NCBI GenBank assembly: GCA_947498025.1
Contig: CANMJR010000010.1
Location: forward strand, 17,789-81,788
Reading direction: 5' to 3'
Length of the DNA: 64,000 bases
Source: Helicobacteraceae bacterium
GTDB lineage: Bacteria; Campylobacterota; Campylobacteria; Campylobacterales; Sulfurimonadaceae
In this document: in pieces, positions 33,089-43,021 of the stretch
How positions within the stretch are numbered: the first letter of the stretch is position 1
Layout: every line of letters begins with the position of its first letter
Program-made: the position numbers and the translations under genes
Notes under the pieces: generated by a model
Told to the model about the DNA's origin: nothing
Databases searched by the model: none
Seen by the model: the letters and a program-made list of their open reading frames with translations, nothing else

Positions 33089-33763
33089 ATGGGTGAATTG
33101 TTTACTTTTTTCGGAGTATTTTCTCACGATAAAACTTTTATATATGTAACACACATGTTACTATCTGCCGGAATCGCTTTGATGCTTGTTAAAATAGCTA
33201 TGTCAAATCTTCAGCTTGTTCCAAGAGGAACTCAAAATGTGATGGAAGCATACATTTCAGGTGTTCTTAAAATGGGAACAGATGTAATGGGCGCAGAGCC
33301 TGCACGTCGTTACCTTCCGCTTGTTGCTACAATCGGTCTTTTTGTAGGAATTGCAAACTTAATCGGTGTATTACCAGGTTTTGAAGCTCCGACTGCATTT
33401 TTAGAAATGCCGCTTACACTTGCTCTAGTTGTATTTGTTTACTACAACTTTGAGGGTATTCGCCGTCAAGGTATTGTAAAGTACTTTAAGCACTTTTTAG
33501 GACCTGTTTGGTGGTTGTATTGGTTAATGTTTCCAATCGAAATTGTTTCTCACTTTTCTCGTTTAATCTCACTTAGTTTCCGTCTTTTTGGAAATGTAAA
33601 AGGTGATGACATGTTCTTGATGGTAATTTTGATGTTGGCTCCTTGGGTTTTACCGATGGTTCCATTTGCTCTTCTTACTTTTATGGCATTCTTGCAAGCT
33701 TTCATTTTCATGATGCTTACTTATGTTTACCTTGGTGGCGCAATCGCTGTTGACGAACACTAG
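33089..33763 (+). CDS. atpB: ATP synthase F0 subunit a
   Basis: [16 protein letters not shown], multi-TM. Confidence 0.95.
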   Translation: MGELFTFFGVFSHDKTFIYVTHMLLSAGIALMLVKIAMSNLQLVPRGTQNVMEAYISGVLKMGTDVMGAEPARRYLPLVATIGLFVGIANLIGVLPGFEAPTAFLEMPLTLALVVFVYYNFEGIRRQGIVKYFKHFLGPVWWLYWLMFPIEIVSHFSRLISLSFRLFGNVKGDDMFLMVILMLAPWVLPMVPFALLTFMAFLQAFIFMMLTYVYLGGAIAVDEH

Positions 33764-33772
33764 TAGTTTTCT

Positions 33773-34036
33773 ATGCAAAAAGATATATTCGACAGAATTA
33801 TAAGCTTTTTGCTTGGAGCCTCTTGGGGTATCGTTATTTTTGGTACCCTTATAGTTTTTAATATATTTCTTCCTTTTGGCATCAGCCTATCTATCTTTAT
33901 CACAACACTTTTTATCATTGTTTCTCTCTTTCTTATTTTAGCTCTGGATGCTTTTTCTGTAAATAAACAAAGATTGGCAGAAGCACAAAAACAGACAAAA
34001 CTTTTGGAAAAAATCTACTCAAAACATACAAAATAG
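33773..34036 (+). CDS. small membrane protein
   Basis: Two TM segments, C-terminal coil, between atpB and next ORF. Confidence 0.6.
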   Translation: MQKDIFDRIISFLLGASWGIVIFGTLIVFNIFLPFGISLSIFITTLFIIVSLFLILALDAFSVNKQRLAEAQKQTKLLEKIYSKHTK

Positions 34037-34434
34037 TGTTGAGTAAAAAAACTGTTTCAATTCTATTTACTTTTATAGCGGCTCTTCTTTATCTTCTGTT
34101 TGAAGATGATATTGCACCTCAAAAACTCTCTACCGCAAACCATAATGAAAAATACTACCAGACTAAAATGTGTAATGCTTTAGGCGGAAAAATGGAAGTT
34201 GTTTTGGAAGATAGGGCAAGAATCGACTGCCTCACTTCAGAGTATGCAATTGAGGTGGATTTTGCCGAAAAGTGGGCTGAAGGAATCGGTCAATCACTCT
34301 ATTATGCAGAGATGAGTGGAAAAAAACCGGCCGTCGGGCTTATTTCCGGAGCAGGCGATGCAAAATTTGTCAGCAGAATAAGCAGAGTTGCTAAAACGCA
34401 TAACATAAAAATTATTATCATAGATGAAGAGTAA
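34036..34434 (+). CDS. hypothetical protein, possible PD-(D/E)XK-like fold
   Basis: N-terminal TM; RIDCLTSEYAIEVDFAEKWAEGIGQSLYYA. Confidence 0.55.
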   Translation: MLSKKTVSILFTFIAALLYLLFEDDIAPQKLSTANHNEKYYQTKMCNALGGKMEVVLEDRARIDCLTSEYAIEVDFAEKWAEGIGQSLYYAEMSGKKPAVGLISGAGDAKFVSRISRVAKTHNIKIIIIDEE

Positions 34435-34583
34435 AAGAAAAAAATCACAAATCTATAGTAAAAGTTTGAATAATTTAGCAATGAATAAAGACAAATATTT
34501 CCACATGTCAAGCCCTCTTTATCAGATTTAAAAGATAATTTAGATAACATAAAAACCTAATTTTTTAAAATTTAAGGAACGAT

Positions 34584-36008
34584 ATGTTTGAAACAGTTAT
34601 AGGACTTGAAGTCCATGTGCAACTCAATACAAAAACTAAACTTTTTTGCTCGTGCGCTACGAGTTTTAATCACAAACAAAATACAAATACCTGCCCGACA
34701 TGTTTGGCTCTTCCCGGAGCTTTGCCTGTTTTGAATAAAGAGGTGCTTCACAAGGCTATTATGCTTGGAACGGCGATTGATGCGACTATAAACAGGACTT
34801 CTTATTTTGACAGAAAATCCTACTTTTATCCTGATAGTCCATCGGCATATCAGATTACGCAGCTTTATACTCCCGTGGTTGAACATGGAAAACTTCGTAT
34901 TGATTTTGAGGATGGTACACATAAAACTATCCGTATTAATCGTGCGCACATAGAAGCGGATGCGGGGAAAAACATACATGAGGGCGATATTTCTAAGGTG
35001 GATTTGAATCGTGCAGGAACGCCGCTTTTAGAGATTGTCTCAGAGCCCGACATGCGAAATAGTGAAGAGGTGATTCTCTATCTTAAAAAACTTCACTCCA
35101 TCATCCGTTACCTCGACATCGGCGATGCAAACATGCAAGAGGGTTCGTTCCGTGTGGATGTAAATGTCTCTATCCGTCCAAAAGGGGATGAAAAACTCTA
35201 CACGCGTGTTGAGATAAAAAATATCAACAGCTTTAAATTTATTCAAAAAGCGATAGAACTTGAAGTCGCTCGTCAAAAAGAGGCGTGGGAAGATGGCGTT
35301 TATGAGAAAGAGATTTGTCAAGAGACTAGACTTTTTGACCAGACAAAACAGGAAACCCGCTCCATGCGTGGGAAAGAGGAGGCAGCGGATTACCGTTACT
35401 TCCCAGAGCCTGATTTGCTTAAGGCTGTTGTGACTGATGCGATGATGGTAGAGTTTAGTGTTATTCCAGAGCTTCCGGATCAAAAAATGGCTCGATTTGT
35501 AAGCGAATACGGAATGAATGAGTACAGTGCGAGTGTTCTTACATCAAGCGTTGAAATGGCTCACTTTTTTGAAGCGATGATGGCAGAGGGTATCAGTGCT
35601 AAAAATGCTCTGACATGGCTTACAACAGAGCTTCAAGGTCGCCTAAAGGGTGAGATGAATATCACAAATTCACCGGTGGATGCCAAAAAATTGGGTCACT
35701 TGGTGAAACGAATAGAAGATGGCACAATCAGCGGAAAAGCGGCTAAAGAGGTACTTGATTATTTGATGGAGAATGAGAGTGATGTTGATAGCGTAATCGA
35801 CACATTAGGACTCAAACAAGTGAGTGACACGGGTGCCATCGAAGCTATTTGTGATGCCGTTATAGCTGCAAATCCAGACAAAGCCGAGGAGTACAGAAGC
35901 GGAAAAGATAAGCTTTTCGGCTTCTTCGTAGGGCAGGTTATGAAAGAGAGCAAAGGGAGTGCGAACCCTCAAACTGTAAATGAGTTACTTAAAGCTAAGC
36001 TTGGATAA
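34584..36008 (+). CDS. gatB: Asp-tRNA(Asn)/Glu-tRNA(Gln) amidotransferase subunit B
   Basis: [33 protein letters not shown]. Confidence 0.97.
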   Translation: MFETVIGLEVHVQLNTKTKLFCSCATSFNHKQNTNTCPTCLALPGALPVLNKEVLHKAIMLGTAIDATINRTSYFDRKSYFYPDSPSAYQITQLYTPVVEHGKLRIDFEDGTHKTIRINRAHIEADAGKNIHEGDISKVDLNRAGTPLLEIVSEPDMRNSEEVILYLKKLHSIIRYLDIGDANMQEGSFRVDVNVSIRPKGDEKLYTRVEIKNINSFKFIQKAIELEVARQKEAWEDGVYEKEICQETRLFDQTKQETRSMRGKEEAADYRYFPEPDLLKAVVTDAMMVEFSVIPELPDQKMARFVSEYGMNEYSASVLTSSVEMAHFFEAMMAEGISAKNALTWLTTELQGRLKGEMNITNSPVDAKKLGHLVKRIEDGTISGKAAKEVLDYLMENESDVDSVIDTLGLKQVSDTGAIEAICDAVIAANPDKAEEYRSGKDKLFGFFVGQVMKESKGSANPQTVNELLKAKLG

Positions 36009-37574
36009 ATGAACTTTTTTTCCCGCCTTATAGTTGATATTGCCTATTTTATACATACATCAGATGCGTATCAACATAAGAAGCGATTTTTTTATGACCT
36101 TTTAGAGAATAATAAATACAAGTATAAAAAAGTATTTGATATTTTTATGATAATACTCATTTTTTTGAGTGTCTTTATTTTGATTTCTGAAGTAAAACAT
36201 CAAGTTCCTGCGTATATAAAATATTTCAATATATATGTTATCTCAATTATTTTTTTCATAGAGTATCTACTGAGATTTTGGACGAGCAGCAGTGTTTGTG
36301 AGATTATTATTGCAAAGAGTGAACATGATACGATGCTAGGAAGAGAATTCTCTCTCTCTCGAGCTATCATCAAGGTACTCAAAGCAAAGTTAAATTTTAT
36401 TTTTTCATTTAAAGCGATTATAGATTTACTTGCAATCTTGCCTTTTTTCCATGAACTCAGACTTCTTCGTCTTTTTGTTCTTTTTCGAGTGTTCAAGCTT
36501 TTTCGTTATACGACAAGTTTTCAGATTTTTGCTTCCGTTTTATCTACAAAAAAATTTGAATTTATAATTCTTTTGATGTTCGCATCTATTGTCGTTTTTG
36601 TCTCTTCTGTTCTTGTTTATGTGATGGAAGCAAACAATCCAGATTCACCTGTGAACACTCTTTTTGATGCACTCTATTGGTCGATTGTGACTATTTCAAC
36701 GGTTGGATACGGCGATGTTACGGCAGTTACTACCGAGGGTCGCATTGTTGCCATGTTTGTCATTATTGCAGGGGTTTCTGTTTTGGCGTTTACAACTTCT
36801 ATCGTTGTTTCTGCTTTTACCGAAAAGCTTGATGAGATTAAAGAGACAAAAACAATCGAAGATATCAGGAAGCTCAAAAAATTTTATCTCATTTGCGGAT
36901 ATGAGCAAGTAGCCCAAGAAGTTGCAAAAAAGTTGGCAAATTCTATGACAACTATTATTGTTTTAGATGAAGATGAACATAGAATTGCACATGCCAAAAG
37001 AGATGGACTTGTGGCTCTCAATTATGATCCGGGCGATACACATAGTTATAAAAAAATTGGCTTAGATTTGAGTACACAAGTCAAATCTGTTTTGTGTTTG
37101 AGAGAGAGTGATGTAGAGAATGTTTACACAACGCTTACAATTCGCTCTATAGATAAAGAGGTCAATATCGTTTCGCTTTTGATGGATGATACAAATAGAA
37201 ATAAATTAACTTTTGCCGGTGTAAATGAGATACTTTATCCAAAAGGTTTAGTCGGCATGATTTCTAAAGAACTCATAGGGCGACCTGTTGCGTTTGAGGT
37301 AATTCATGCTCTGAGAAATGAATATTTTGGTGTAAACATCGAAGAGATACTGGTAGATGACAGAATGAGTGAAAAAATTATCTATGTAAATGAACTCAAC
37401 AACACGAAGTTTAGAGTTGTACTGCTGGGAATTTACAAAAAAGATACGAAGAGATTTTTCTTTAATCCAATCGATGCAACAATGCTTGAGAGCGGAGACT
37501 ATCTTCTTGTCATCGGAAAAACTATCTTTATCAAAGAGTTTGAGAAATATTTACATAAGAAGACTAAAAAATGA
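36009..37574 (+). CDS. voltage-gated-like K+ channel with TrkA-N/RCK domain
   Basis: TVGYGDV selectivity filter; TrkA-N region (FYLICGYEQVAQEVAKKL). Confidence 0.88.
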   Translation: MNFFSRLIVDIAYFIHTSDAYQHKKRFFYDLLENNKYKYKKVFDIFMIILIFLSVFILISEVKHQVPAYIKYFNIYVISIIFFIEYLLRFWTSSSVCEIIIAKSEHDTMLGREFSLSRAIIKVLKAKLNFIFSFKAIIDLLAILPFFHELRLLRLFVLFRVFKLFRYTTSFQIFASVLSTKKFEFIILLMFASIVVFVSSVLVYVMEANNPDSPVNTLFDALYWSIVTISTVGYGDVTAVTTEGRIVAMFVIIAGVSVLAFTTSIVVSAFTEKLDEIKETKTIEDIRKLKKFYLICGYEQVAQEVAKKLANSMTTIIVLDEDEHRIAHAKRDGLVALNYDPGDTHSYKKIGLDLSTQVKSVLCLRESDVENVYTTLTIRSIDKEVNIVSLLMDDTNRNKLTFAGVNEILYPKGLVGMISKELIGRPVAFEVIHALRNEYFGVNIEEILVDDRMSEKIIYVNELNNTKFRVVLLGIYKKDTKRFFFNPIDATMLESGDYLLVIGKTIFIKEFEKYLHKKTKK

Positions 37575-38299
37575 AAAGTAAAATGGCTCTAATTTTTGGA
37601 TACAACGATTATGCTTTAGAGATAGCAAAGAATATTGCAGATAAATATGGCAGCGTAGTTATTTACAGCCTCCATAGTGAGCAAGACAGTTTAAAAAACA
37701 AATCAGATTTTGAGATAAGAGGTCTGGATTTAAGCGACAATTGGGACGGAATAAATGAAAATTTTGATTTTGAAAATTCTATAGCATTTTGTGTACTTGA
37801 AGATAGTGCAGAAAATATATTTTTAACTATATCTTTAAGGTCTCTGTTTAGCGACTTACATATTATTGCACTATCAAACAATAAAGAAACGGCGAACAAA
37901 CTACAAATGGCAGGGGCAAACAGAGTAATTCCACTCGTTCAAACTACTGCAGAGATGATTGCAGAGATGATGGAAAAGCCTATTGTCAAAGAAGTTTTTC
38001 ATAAAATTTTATTTGAAAGCGGTGAGTTAAAAATCACTCAGGTAAAAATTAATGCAAGCAATGAATATATCGGCAAAGAAATTTCTCAATTGGATTGGAA
38101 CGATAAATATGGAGTTATACCTCTTTCTATGGTACATGAAGATATGAGAAGTGAGTTCATATACTCCTCAAAAATAAAGCATCATGTAATACAAGAGGGT
38201 GATCTGTTTGTTATTGTAGGATACGAAAATTGTATTCAAGAGTTTGAAAAATCAATAGGGAGCAGATACGATGTCAATTGGTGTAATTGGAGCAGGTAA
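37571..38299 (+). CDS. TrkA-N/TrkA-C (RCK) domain protein
   Basis: ALIFGYNDYALEIAKNIADKYGSVVIYS; TrkA-C-like tail; overlaps channel gene. Confidence 0.75.
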   Translation: MKSKMALIFGYNDYALEIAKNIADKYGSVVIYSLHSEQDSLKNKSDFEIRGLDLSDNWDGINENFDFENSIAFCVLEDSAENIFLTISLRSLFSDLHIIALSNNKETANKLQMAGANRVIPLVQTTAEMIAEMMEKPIVKEVFHKILFESGELKITQVKINASNEYIGKEISQLDWNDKYGVIPLSMVHEDMRSEFIYSSKIKHHVIQEGDLFVIVGYENCIQEFEKSIGSRYDVNWCNWSR

Positions 38300-39158
38300 A
38301 TGGGGTTCTGCCCTAGCTTACGCGCTCTCAAAAAATAATAAAGTTTTTATACACTCAAGAACACCCAGAAATATTGAAAATTTTGTCTCTTTGGAAGAGA
38401 TTTTGAAGTCTGAATATCTTGTAATCGCTATACCTGCGCAACAGATAGCATCATGGCTTAGAGAGAATTTTGTCTTTAAAAATCAAAAGATTTTAGTCGC
38501 TTCAAAGGGAATAGAGGCCTCAAGCGGAAAGTTTCTCAACGAGATATATTCCGAGTTTGTTCCGGACGCAAACATTGCTTTTTTATCGGGTCCCTCTTTT
38601 GCAACAGAGGTTATGAAATCACTCCCTACCGCACTTGTTGTTAACTCTTACAACGAAGAGTTGAGCAAAGAGTTTGCCTCGTTTTTTCCTGATTTTATAA
38701 AAACATACACCTCTACGGATGTGGTCGGTGCAGAGATTGCAGGTGCATACAAAAATGTAATAGCCATCGCCGCCGGAATATGCGAGGGTCTCTCTCTCGG
38801 CAAAAATGCTGCTGCCGCACTTATCTCAAGAGGTTTGGTAGAGATGCAGAGATTTGGCAAGGTTTACGGTGCAAAAGAGGAGAGTTTTGTGGGTTTAAGC
38901 GGTGCAGGGGATTTGTTTTTAACTGCTTCGTCTCCCATGAGCCGGAACTTTCGCGTCGGTTTGGGTCTTGCTTGCGGAAAAACAAAAGAGCAGATTGTAG
39001 AAGAGTTAGGAGAGGTTGCAGAGGGGATAGAAACGGCATATGCACTTCATAAAATAGCCAAAGAAAAAGAGTTGTATCTGCCGATAGCCAGAGAAGTATA
39101 TGAGCTGCTTGAGGGAAAAAATCCGCATATCTCTTTGAGAGATTTGCTTTCAAACTGA
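38271..39158 (+). CDS. gpsA: glycerol-3-phosphate dehydrogenase [NAD(P)+]
   Basis: IGVIGAGKWGSALA, LSGPSFATEV, GLSGAGDLFLT. Confidence 0.95.
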   Translation: MSIGVIGAGKWGSALAYALSKNNKVFIHSRTPRNIENFVSLEEILKSEYLVIAIPAQQIASWLRENFVFKNQKILVASKGIEASSGKFLNEIYSEFVPDANIAFLSGPSFATEVMKSLPTALVVNSYNEELSKEFASFFPDFIKTYTSTDVVGAEIAGAYKNVIAIAAGICEGLSLGKNAAAALISRGLVEMQRFGKVYGAKEESFVGLSGAGDLFLTASSPMSRNFRVGLGLACGKTKEQIVEELGEVAEGIETAYALHKIAKEKELYLPIAREVYELLEGKNPHISLRDLLSN

Positions 39159-39241
39159 AGCAACGCCTAAATCTTTTTGCATTTATCTCAAAATTAGATA
39201 GTTATCGATAGAATTTCGCTATATTTTTTAAGGTGTAAATA

Positions 39242-39535
39242 ATGGTTGTTCATATAGTAATGTTTAAGTTTAAGGATGAAAACAAGGCTCTCAATATAGC
39301 GAAAGTTCAGAACAAGTTGATGAGCTTAGAGGGTAAAATTCCGTTTTTAAAATCTATGGAAGTCGGTATAAATTTTGATGAGTCCGAGAGAGCTTTTGAT
39401 ATGTCTCTTTATAGCACTTTTGAAGATAGAAGAGATTTAAAAGCGTATGCGGCGCATGAAGAGCATTTAAAAGTTGTTGAACTTATCAAACAAGTGACAA
39501 CAGAATCTAAAGTAGTGGATTATATTTTAGAGTAA
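39242..39535 (+). CDS. Dabb (stress-responsive A/B barrel) family protein
   Basis: MVVHIVMFKFKDE...YSTFEDRRDLKAYAAHEEHLKV. Confidence 0.85.
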   Translation: MVVHIVMFKFKDENKALNIAKVQNKLMSLEGKIPFLKSMEVGINFDESERAFDMSLYSTFEDRRDLKAYAAHEEHLKVVELIKQVTTESKVVDYILE

Positions 39536-39540
39536 AATTG

Positions 39541-39564
39541 TTTCCACATGCCCTCATGTGGAAA
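39541..39564. terminator. bidirectional hairpin between convergent genes
   Basis: TTTCCACATG-CCCT-CATGTGGAAA, 10-bp perfect stem. Confidence 0.75.
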
Positions 39565-39570
39565 TCTCAA

Positions 39571-39981
39571 TCACTCAAACTTTACATTTTCATATCTATC
39601 ATAGAGCCACTCTGCAACGGCTTGTTTATCTTCACTATTGATTTTACCTTCAAGCGAAGGCATTACTCCAAATCTCTCTAAAGCGCCGGCATGACACATG
39701 CTGTTATCAAGTTTTGGATTGATTATGTAATCTTTAACAAAGAGTATAAAAAGGTGGCGATGCAAATCTTCCTCATCATCTTTTATAACAATATTCTCTT
39801 TTAAGCGGTTTGAAACCTCCACCATTGGCGGAGCTTTCATCTTTCTGAGATTTTTCAGCGCTTCTCCCTTTTCTATAATCTCCACATGGCAGCTCTGACA
39901 ATTCTTTTTATAGACCTCATATCCATCGCTTGCAAAGAGTGTTACGCCTAGAAGGAGTGAAGCTGTCACTATTTTTTTCAT
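39571..39981 (-). CDS. c-type cytochrome
   Basis: Signal peptide, CQSCH heme motif. Confidence 0.8.
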   Translation of the reverse strand: MKKIVTASLLLGVTLFASDGYEVYKKNCQSCHVEIIEKGEALKNLRKMKAPPMVEVSNRLKENIVIKDDEEDLHRHLFILFVKDYIINPKLDNSMCHAGALERFGVMPSLEGKINSEDKQAVAEWLYDRYENVKFE

Positions 39982-40119
39982 GGTAATTCCTTAAAATTTT
40001 TTAGCGAACAAAGTATCTAAAATAAATGCTTAAATCGTCTCACTAGTTTTATTAGTGTAGCGTTTTAGTATAAAGTAATTGTTAAGATGCGTCAATAAAA
40101 GCACAAAAAAGGAGAGAAG

Positions 40120-40311
40120 ATGAGCGAACCTAGATTAGAAGATATAAGTGATTACAACACGCTAAAAGGCAGTAAAAAAAAGGTTGTGTGGGCTGTTATA
40201 GTAATAGGTCTTTTAATGGGAGTTCTTTACATGACCGTGTATAATATGTACGACAGTAAAGAGGATACTATAAAAATAGAAGACCCTATAAAAGCAGTAC
40301 CTATGAGATAA
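40120..40311 (+). CDS. small single-TM protein
   Basis: 63 aa with RBS and TM segment. Confidence 0.6.
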   Translation: MSEPRLEDISDYNTLKGSKKKVVWAVIVIGLLMGVLYMTVYNMYDSKEDTIKIEDPIKAVPMR

Positions 40312-40360
40312 ATAAGCTGTAAATAATGCTAAAATAACAAAATTTTTTTAAGGTCTTTTA

Positions 40361-41617
40361 ATGTTAATGACAATCGTAGCCATTTATAGTTTATATGTTC
40401 TCATTACAATCTACACAAGCGTAATGCAAATAGGATTTGTAAATCAAGCAAAAAGAAAATCTGCAGTTCTGCTCTCAGGGACAGATTTTTTAAAAGCAGG
40501 CAATTATGCAGTTGCCAAAGAGAAGATGTCGATTCTTAGTACATTTGTTGATTATCTGCTGTTTGTGGCATGGCTTGGTTTTGGAATCTCTTTTGTATCG
40601 CAAATTGCTTTTTTTGAGAATGAAGCTCTCAAAAATATTGCAGTTGTTATGGGCTTTATCGTTATAAACTCCCTTGTCTCTTTGCCGTTTTCCTACTATG
40701 AGAAGTTTGTATTGGATGCTAAGTTCGGCTTCAATAAATCAACAATGGCGCAATATATAAAAGATACCCTCATCACATTTGTTATGACGTTCGTAATCGG
40801 TTCTTTGATAGTTTGGGGTATTTATGAGATTATCTCAAACTTTACTTACTGGTGGCTTTGGAGTTTTGCATTTATTTTTGTGATAGTTGTTCTTATCAAT
40901 ATGCTTTTTCCGACATTTAGAGCTCTTTTTTTTGACAAACTCACGCCGCTCGACGATGAAGAGCTTAATAGTGAGATTAAAGCTCTTATGGATAAGACGG
41001 GGTTTGTAAGTGCAGGTGTTTTTATAAGTGATGCAAGCAAAAGAGATTCACGACTTAATGCTTACTTCGGCGGTTTAGGAAAAACAAAAAGAGTTGTACT
41101 TTTTGATACGCTCATAGAAAAACTCACGACAAAAGAGCTTTTGGCTGTTTTAGGACATGAATTGGGGCATTTCGCACATGGGGATATATATAAAAATATA
41201 GCTCTTGTCGGAGTTATGCTTTTTGCCATGTTCGGAATTTTCGGCAATCTGCCGGAATCGCTCTATTTGGAACTAGGGCTAAGCCGGTCGCCATCTATTA
41301 CGATGATACTATTACTTCTTTTTATGCCGGTTTTGGGCTTTCTTATGATGCCAATCATGGGAATTGTCAGTCGTCATAATGAGTATGCGGCAGATAAAAT
41401 GGGAAGTGAATTAGCAGGTGTGACGGGAGAGATTGAGCTTGCAAATGCACTTAAAAAGTTGGTGAGTGAGAATAAAAGTTTTCCTCTTTCTCATCCGCTC
41501 TATATATTTTTTCATTATACACACCCACCTGTTTTAGAGCGTTTGAAAGCTTTAGGTGTTGCTATCGGTGATATTGATACAAGTTCGTTAGGCTCTGCAT
41601 GTCAAGCCGATATATAG
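40361..41617 (+). CDS. M48 family metallopeptidase (CAAX protease-like)
   Basis: LGHELGHFAHGDI zinc motif, multi-TM. Confidence 0.92.
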   Translation: MLMTIVAIYSLYVLITIYTSVMQIGFVNQAKRKSAVLLSGTDFLKAGNYAVAKEKMSILSTFVDYLLFVAWLGFGISFVSQIAFFENEALKNIAVVMGFIVINSLVSLPFSYYEKFVLDAKFGFNKSTMAQYIKDTLITFVMTFVIGSLIVWGIYEIISNFTYWWLWSFAFIFVIVVLINMLFPTFRALFFDKLTPLDDEELNSEIKALMDKTGFVSAGVFISDASKRDSRLNAYFGGLGKTKRVVLFDTLIEKLTTKELLAVLGHELGHFAHGDIYKNIALVGVMLFAMFGIFGNLPESLYLELGLSRSPSITMILLLLFMPVLGFLMMPIMGIVSRHNEYAADKMGSELAGVTGEIELANALKKLVSENKSFPLSHPLYIFFHYTHPPVLERLKALGVAIGDIDTSSLGSACQADI

Positions 41618-42429
41618 TTCAATATGTACTCAAAGAGATAACCGCAAAACTAAATTCAATTATTCCAAGAGCATCAAGAGAGGCACAGCTTCTCTTGATG
41701 GCACATTTGGGGTGTGATGAACTCTGGATTATTACAAATCAAAATACGCAGGTAAAAGATATTGATAAACTTTATGAGTGGGTGGAGAGAAGGGTTAAAA
41801 ATGAGCCTTTTGAGTACATAACGAACAGGGTAAGTTTTTACAGTGAGGAGTTTTACATCGCTTCGGGTGCTCTTATCCCACGCCCTGAAACAGAACTTTT
41901 GATAGATGAAGTTATCAAAAATATTCCGCATGCCAAAGAAGTGATGACCATTGTCGAGGTAGGCGTCGGGAGTGGAATTATCTCAATTATGCTGGCAAAG
42001 CAGTTTCCGCATGCAAAGATTATTGCAGTCGATATTTCGCAGGATGCCCTAGAAATTGCAAAAATAAACATTGCAAAATTTTTACTGGAGGATAGAATTG
42101 AGCTCAGATTAGGTTCACTTTTAGAGCCAATAAATGAGCATGTGGATTATTTGGTTTCTAATCCGCCCTACATTGCAAATGATGCATATTTAGAATCAAA
42201 TTTATCGTATGAGCCGCAAAATGCACTCTTTGGGGGAAGCGTTGGAGATGAGATAATTCAGGAGCTTCTTAACGAGGTATTAAAGCGAAAAATTAACTTG
42301 TTTACATGTGAGATAGGTTATGACCAACAAGATAAAATAAGAAACTTTTTAAATAAAGAAAAATATAAAAATTTAGATTTCTACAAAGATTTAAGCGATT
42401 TTGATAGAGGTTTTACCCTAAGGTTATAA
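41599..42429 (+). CDS. prmC: peptide chain release factor N5-glutamine methyltransferase
   Basis: VSNPPYI motif, VEVGVGSGIIS. Confidence 0.9.
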   Translation: MSSRYIVQYVLKEITAKLNSIIPRASREAQLLLMAHLGCDELWIITNQNTQVKDIDKLYEWVERRVKNEPFEYITNRVSFYSEEFYIASGALIPRPETELLIDEVIKNIPHAKEVMTIVEVGVGSGIISIMLAKQFPHAKIIAVDISQDALEIAKINIAKFLLEDRIELRLGSLLEPINEHVDYLVSNPPYIANDAYLESNLSYEPQNALFGGSVGDEIIQELLNEVLKRKINLFTCEIGYDQQDKIRNFLNKEKYKNLDFYKDLSDFDRGFTLRL

Positions 42430-42432
42430 AAT

Positions 42433-42912
42433 TTGAGCAAAAAAATATATGTAGATTTCAGTTATTTAATTCTCCTTGCAGCCACTTTTGGTGCAGTTAT
42501 AGTTTTGGGAGCAGTTGTTGCTCCTGTTATTTTTCATTCAGACAAGATATTGGTTGATGTGCTGCTTAACAAGTACAATTCCGGAATTATTATGGGTGAA
42601 GTTTTTCATAGATTCAGCTACTGGCTCTATGTTGTGGCAGCCGCAGTCGCTGTATATGAGGCAGCATGGTACAAAATGGGTCAAAGAGATGCTATTGCTT
42701 TTGGTTCTGCAATAACTGTTCTGTTCTCCTCTCTCATGTTTAGTGCCGTGTATGCTCCAAAAATTCTTCTCATGCAAGCACTAGGAATTGAAGCAACACA
42801 GAGCGATACATTTGTCAATATCCACATAGCCAGTGAGCTAGATTTTAAAATTTTGGCTCTTTCTTTATTTGTGTTATTTATTAGAAGATTAATGTTGCTT
42901 AGACGCGCATAA
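42433..42912 (+). CDS. DUF4149-like membrane protein
   Basis: Multi-TM 159 aa; family name tentative. Confidence 0.55.
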   Translation: MSKKIYVDFSYLILLAATFGAVIVLGAVVAPVIFHSDKILVDVLLNKYNSGIIMGEVFHRFSYWLYVVAAAVAVYEAAWYKMGQRDAIAFGSAITVLFSSLMFSAVYAPKILLMQALGIEATQSDTFVNIHIASELDFKILALSLFVLFIRRLMLLRRA

Positions 42913-43021
42913 AGGTGTTGTTCTATTAGCCACATCACTATTAAGCGACAATCAATGTCGTAAATGGTAAACTCATTTTCAAAAAGAAATAAACCTGAAT
43001 TTGGGTTAAATGAGATAACTT

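Noticed and set aside
35040-35483. 147-aa minus ORF inside gatB
   Set aside because: Antisense to gatB, compositionally a shadow ORF.
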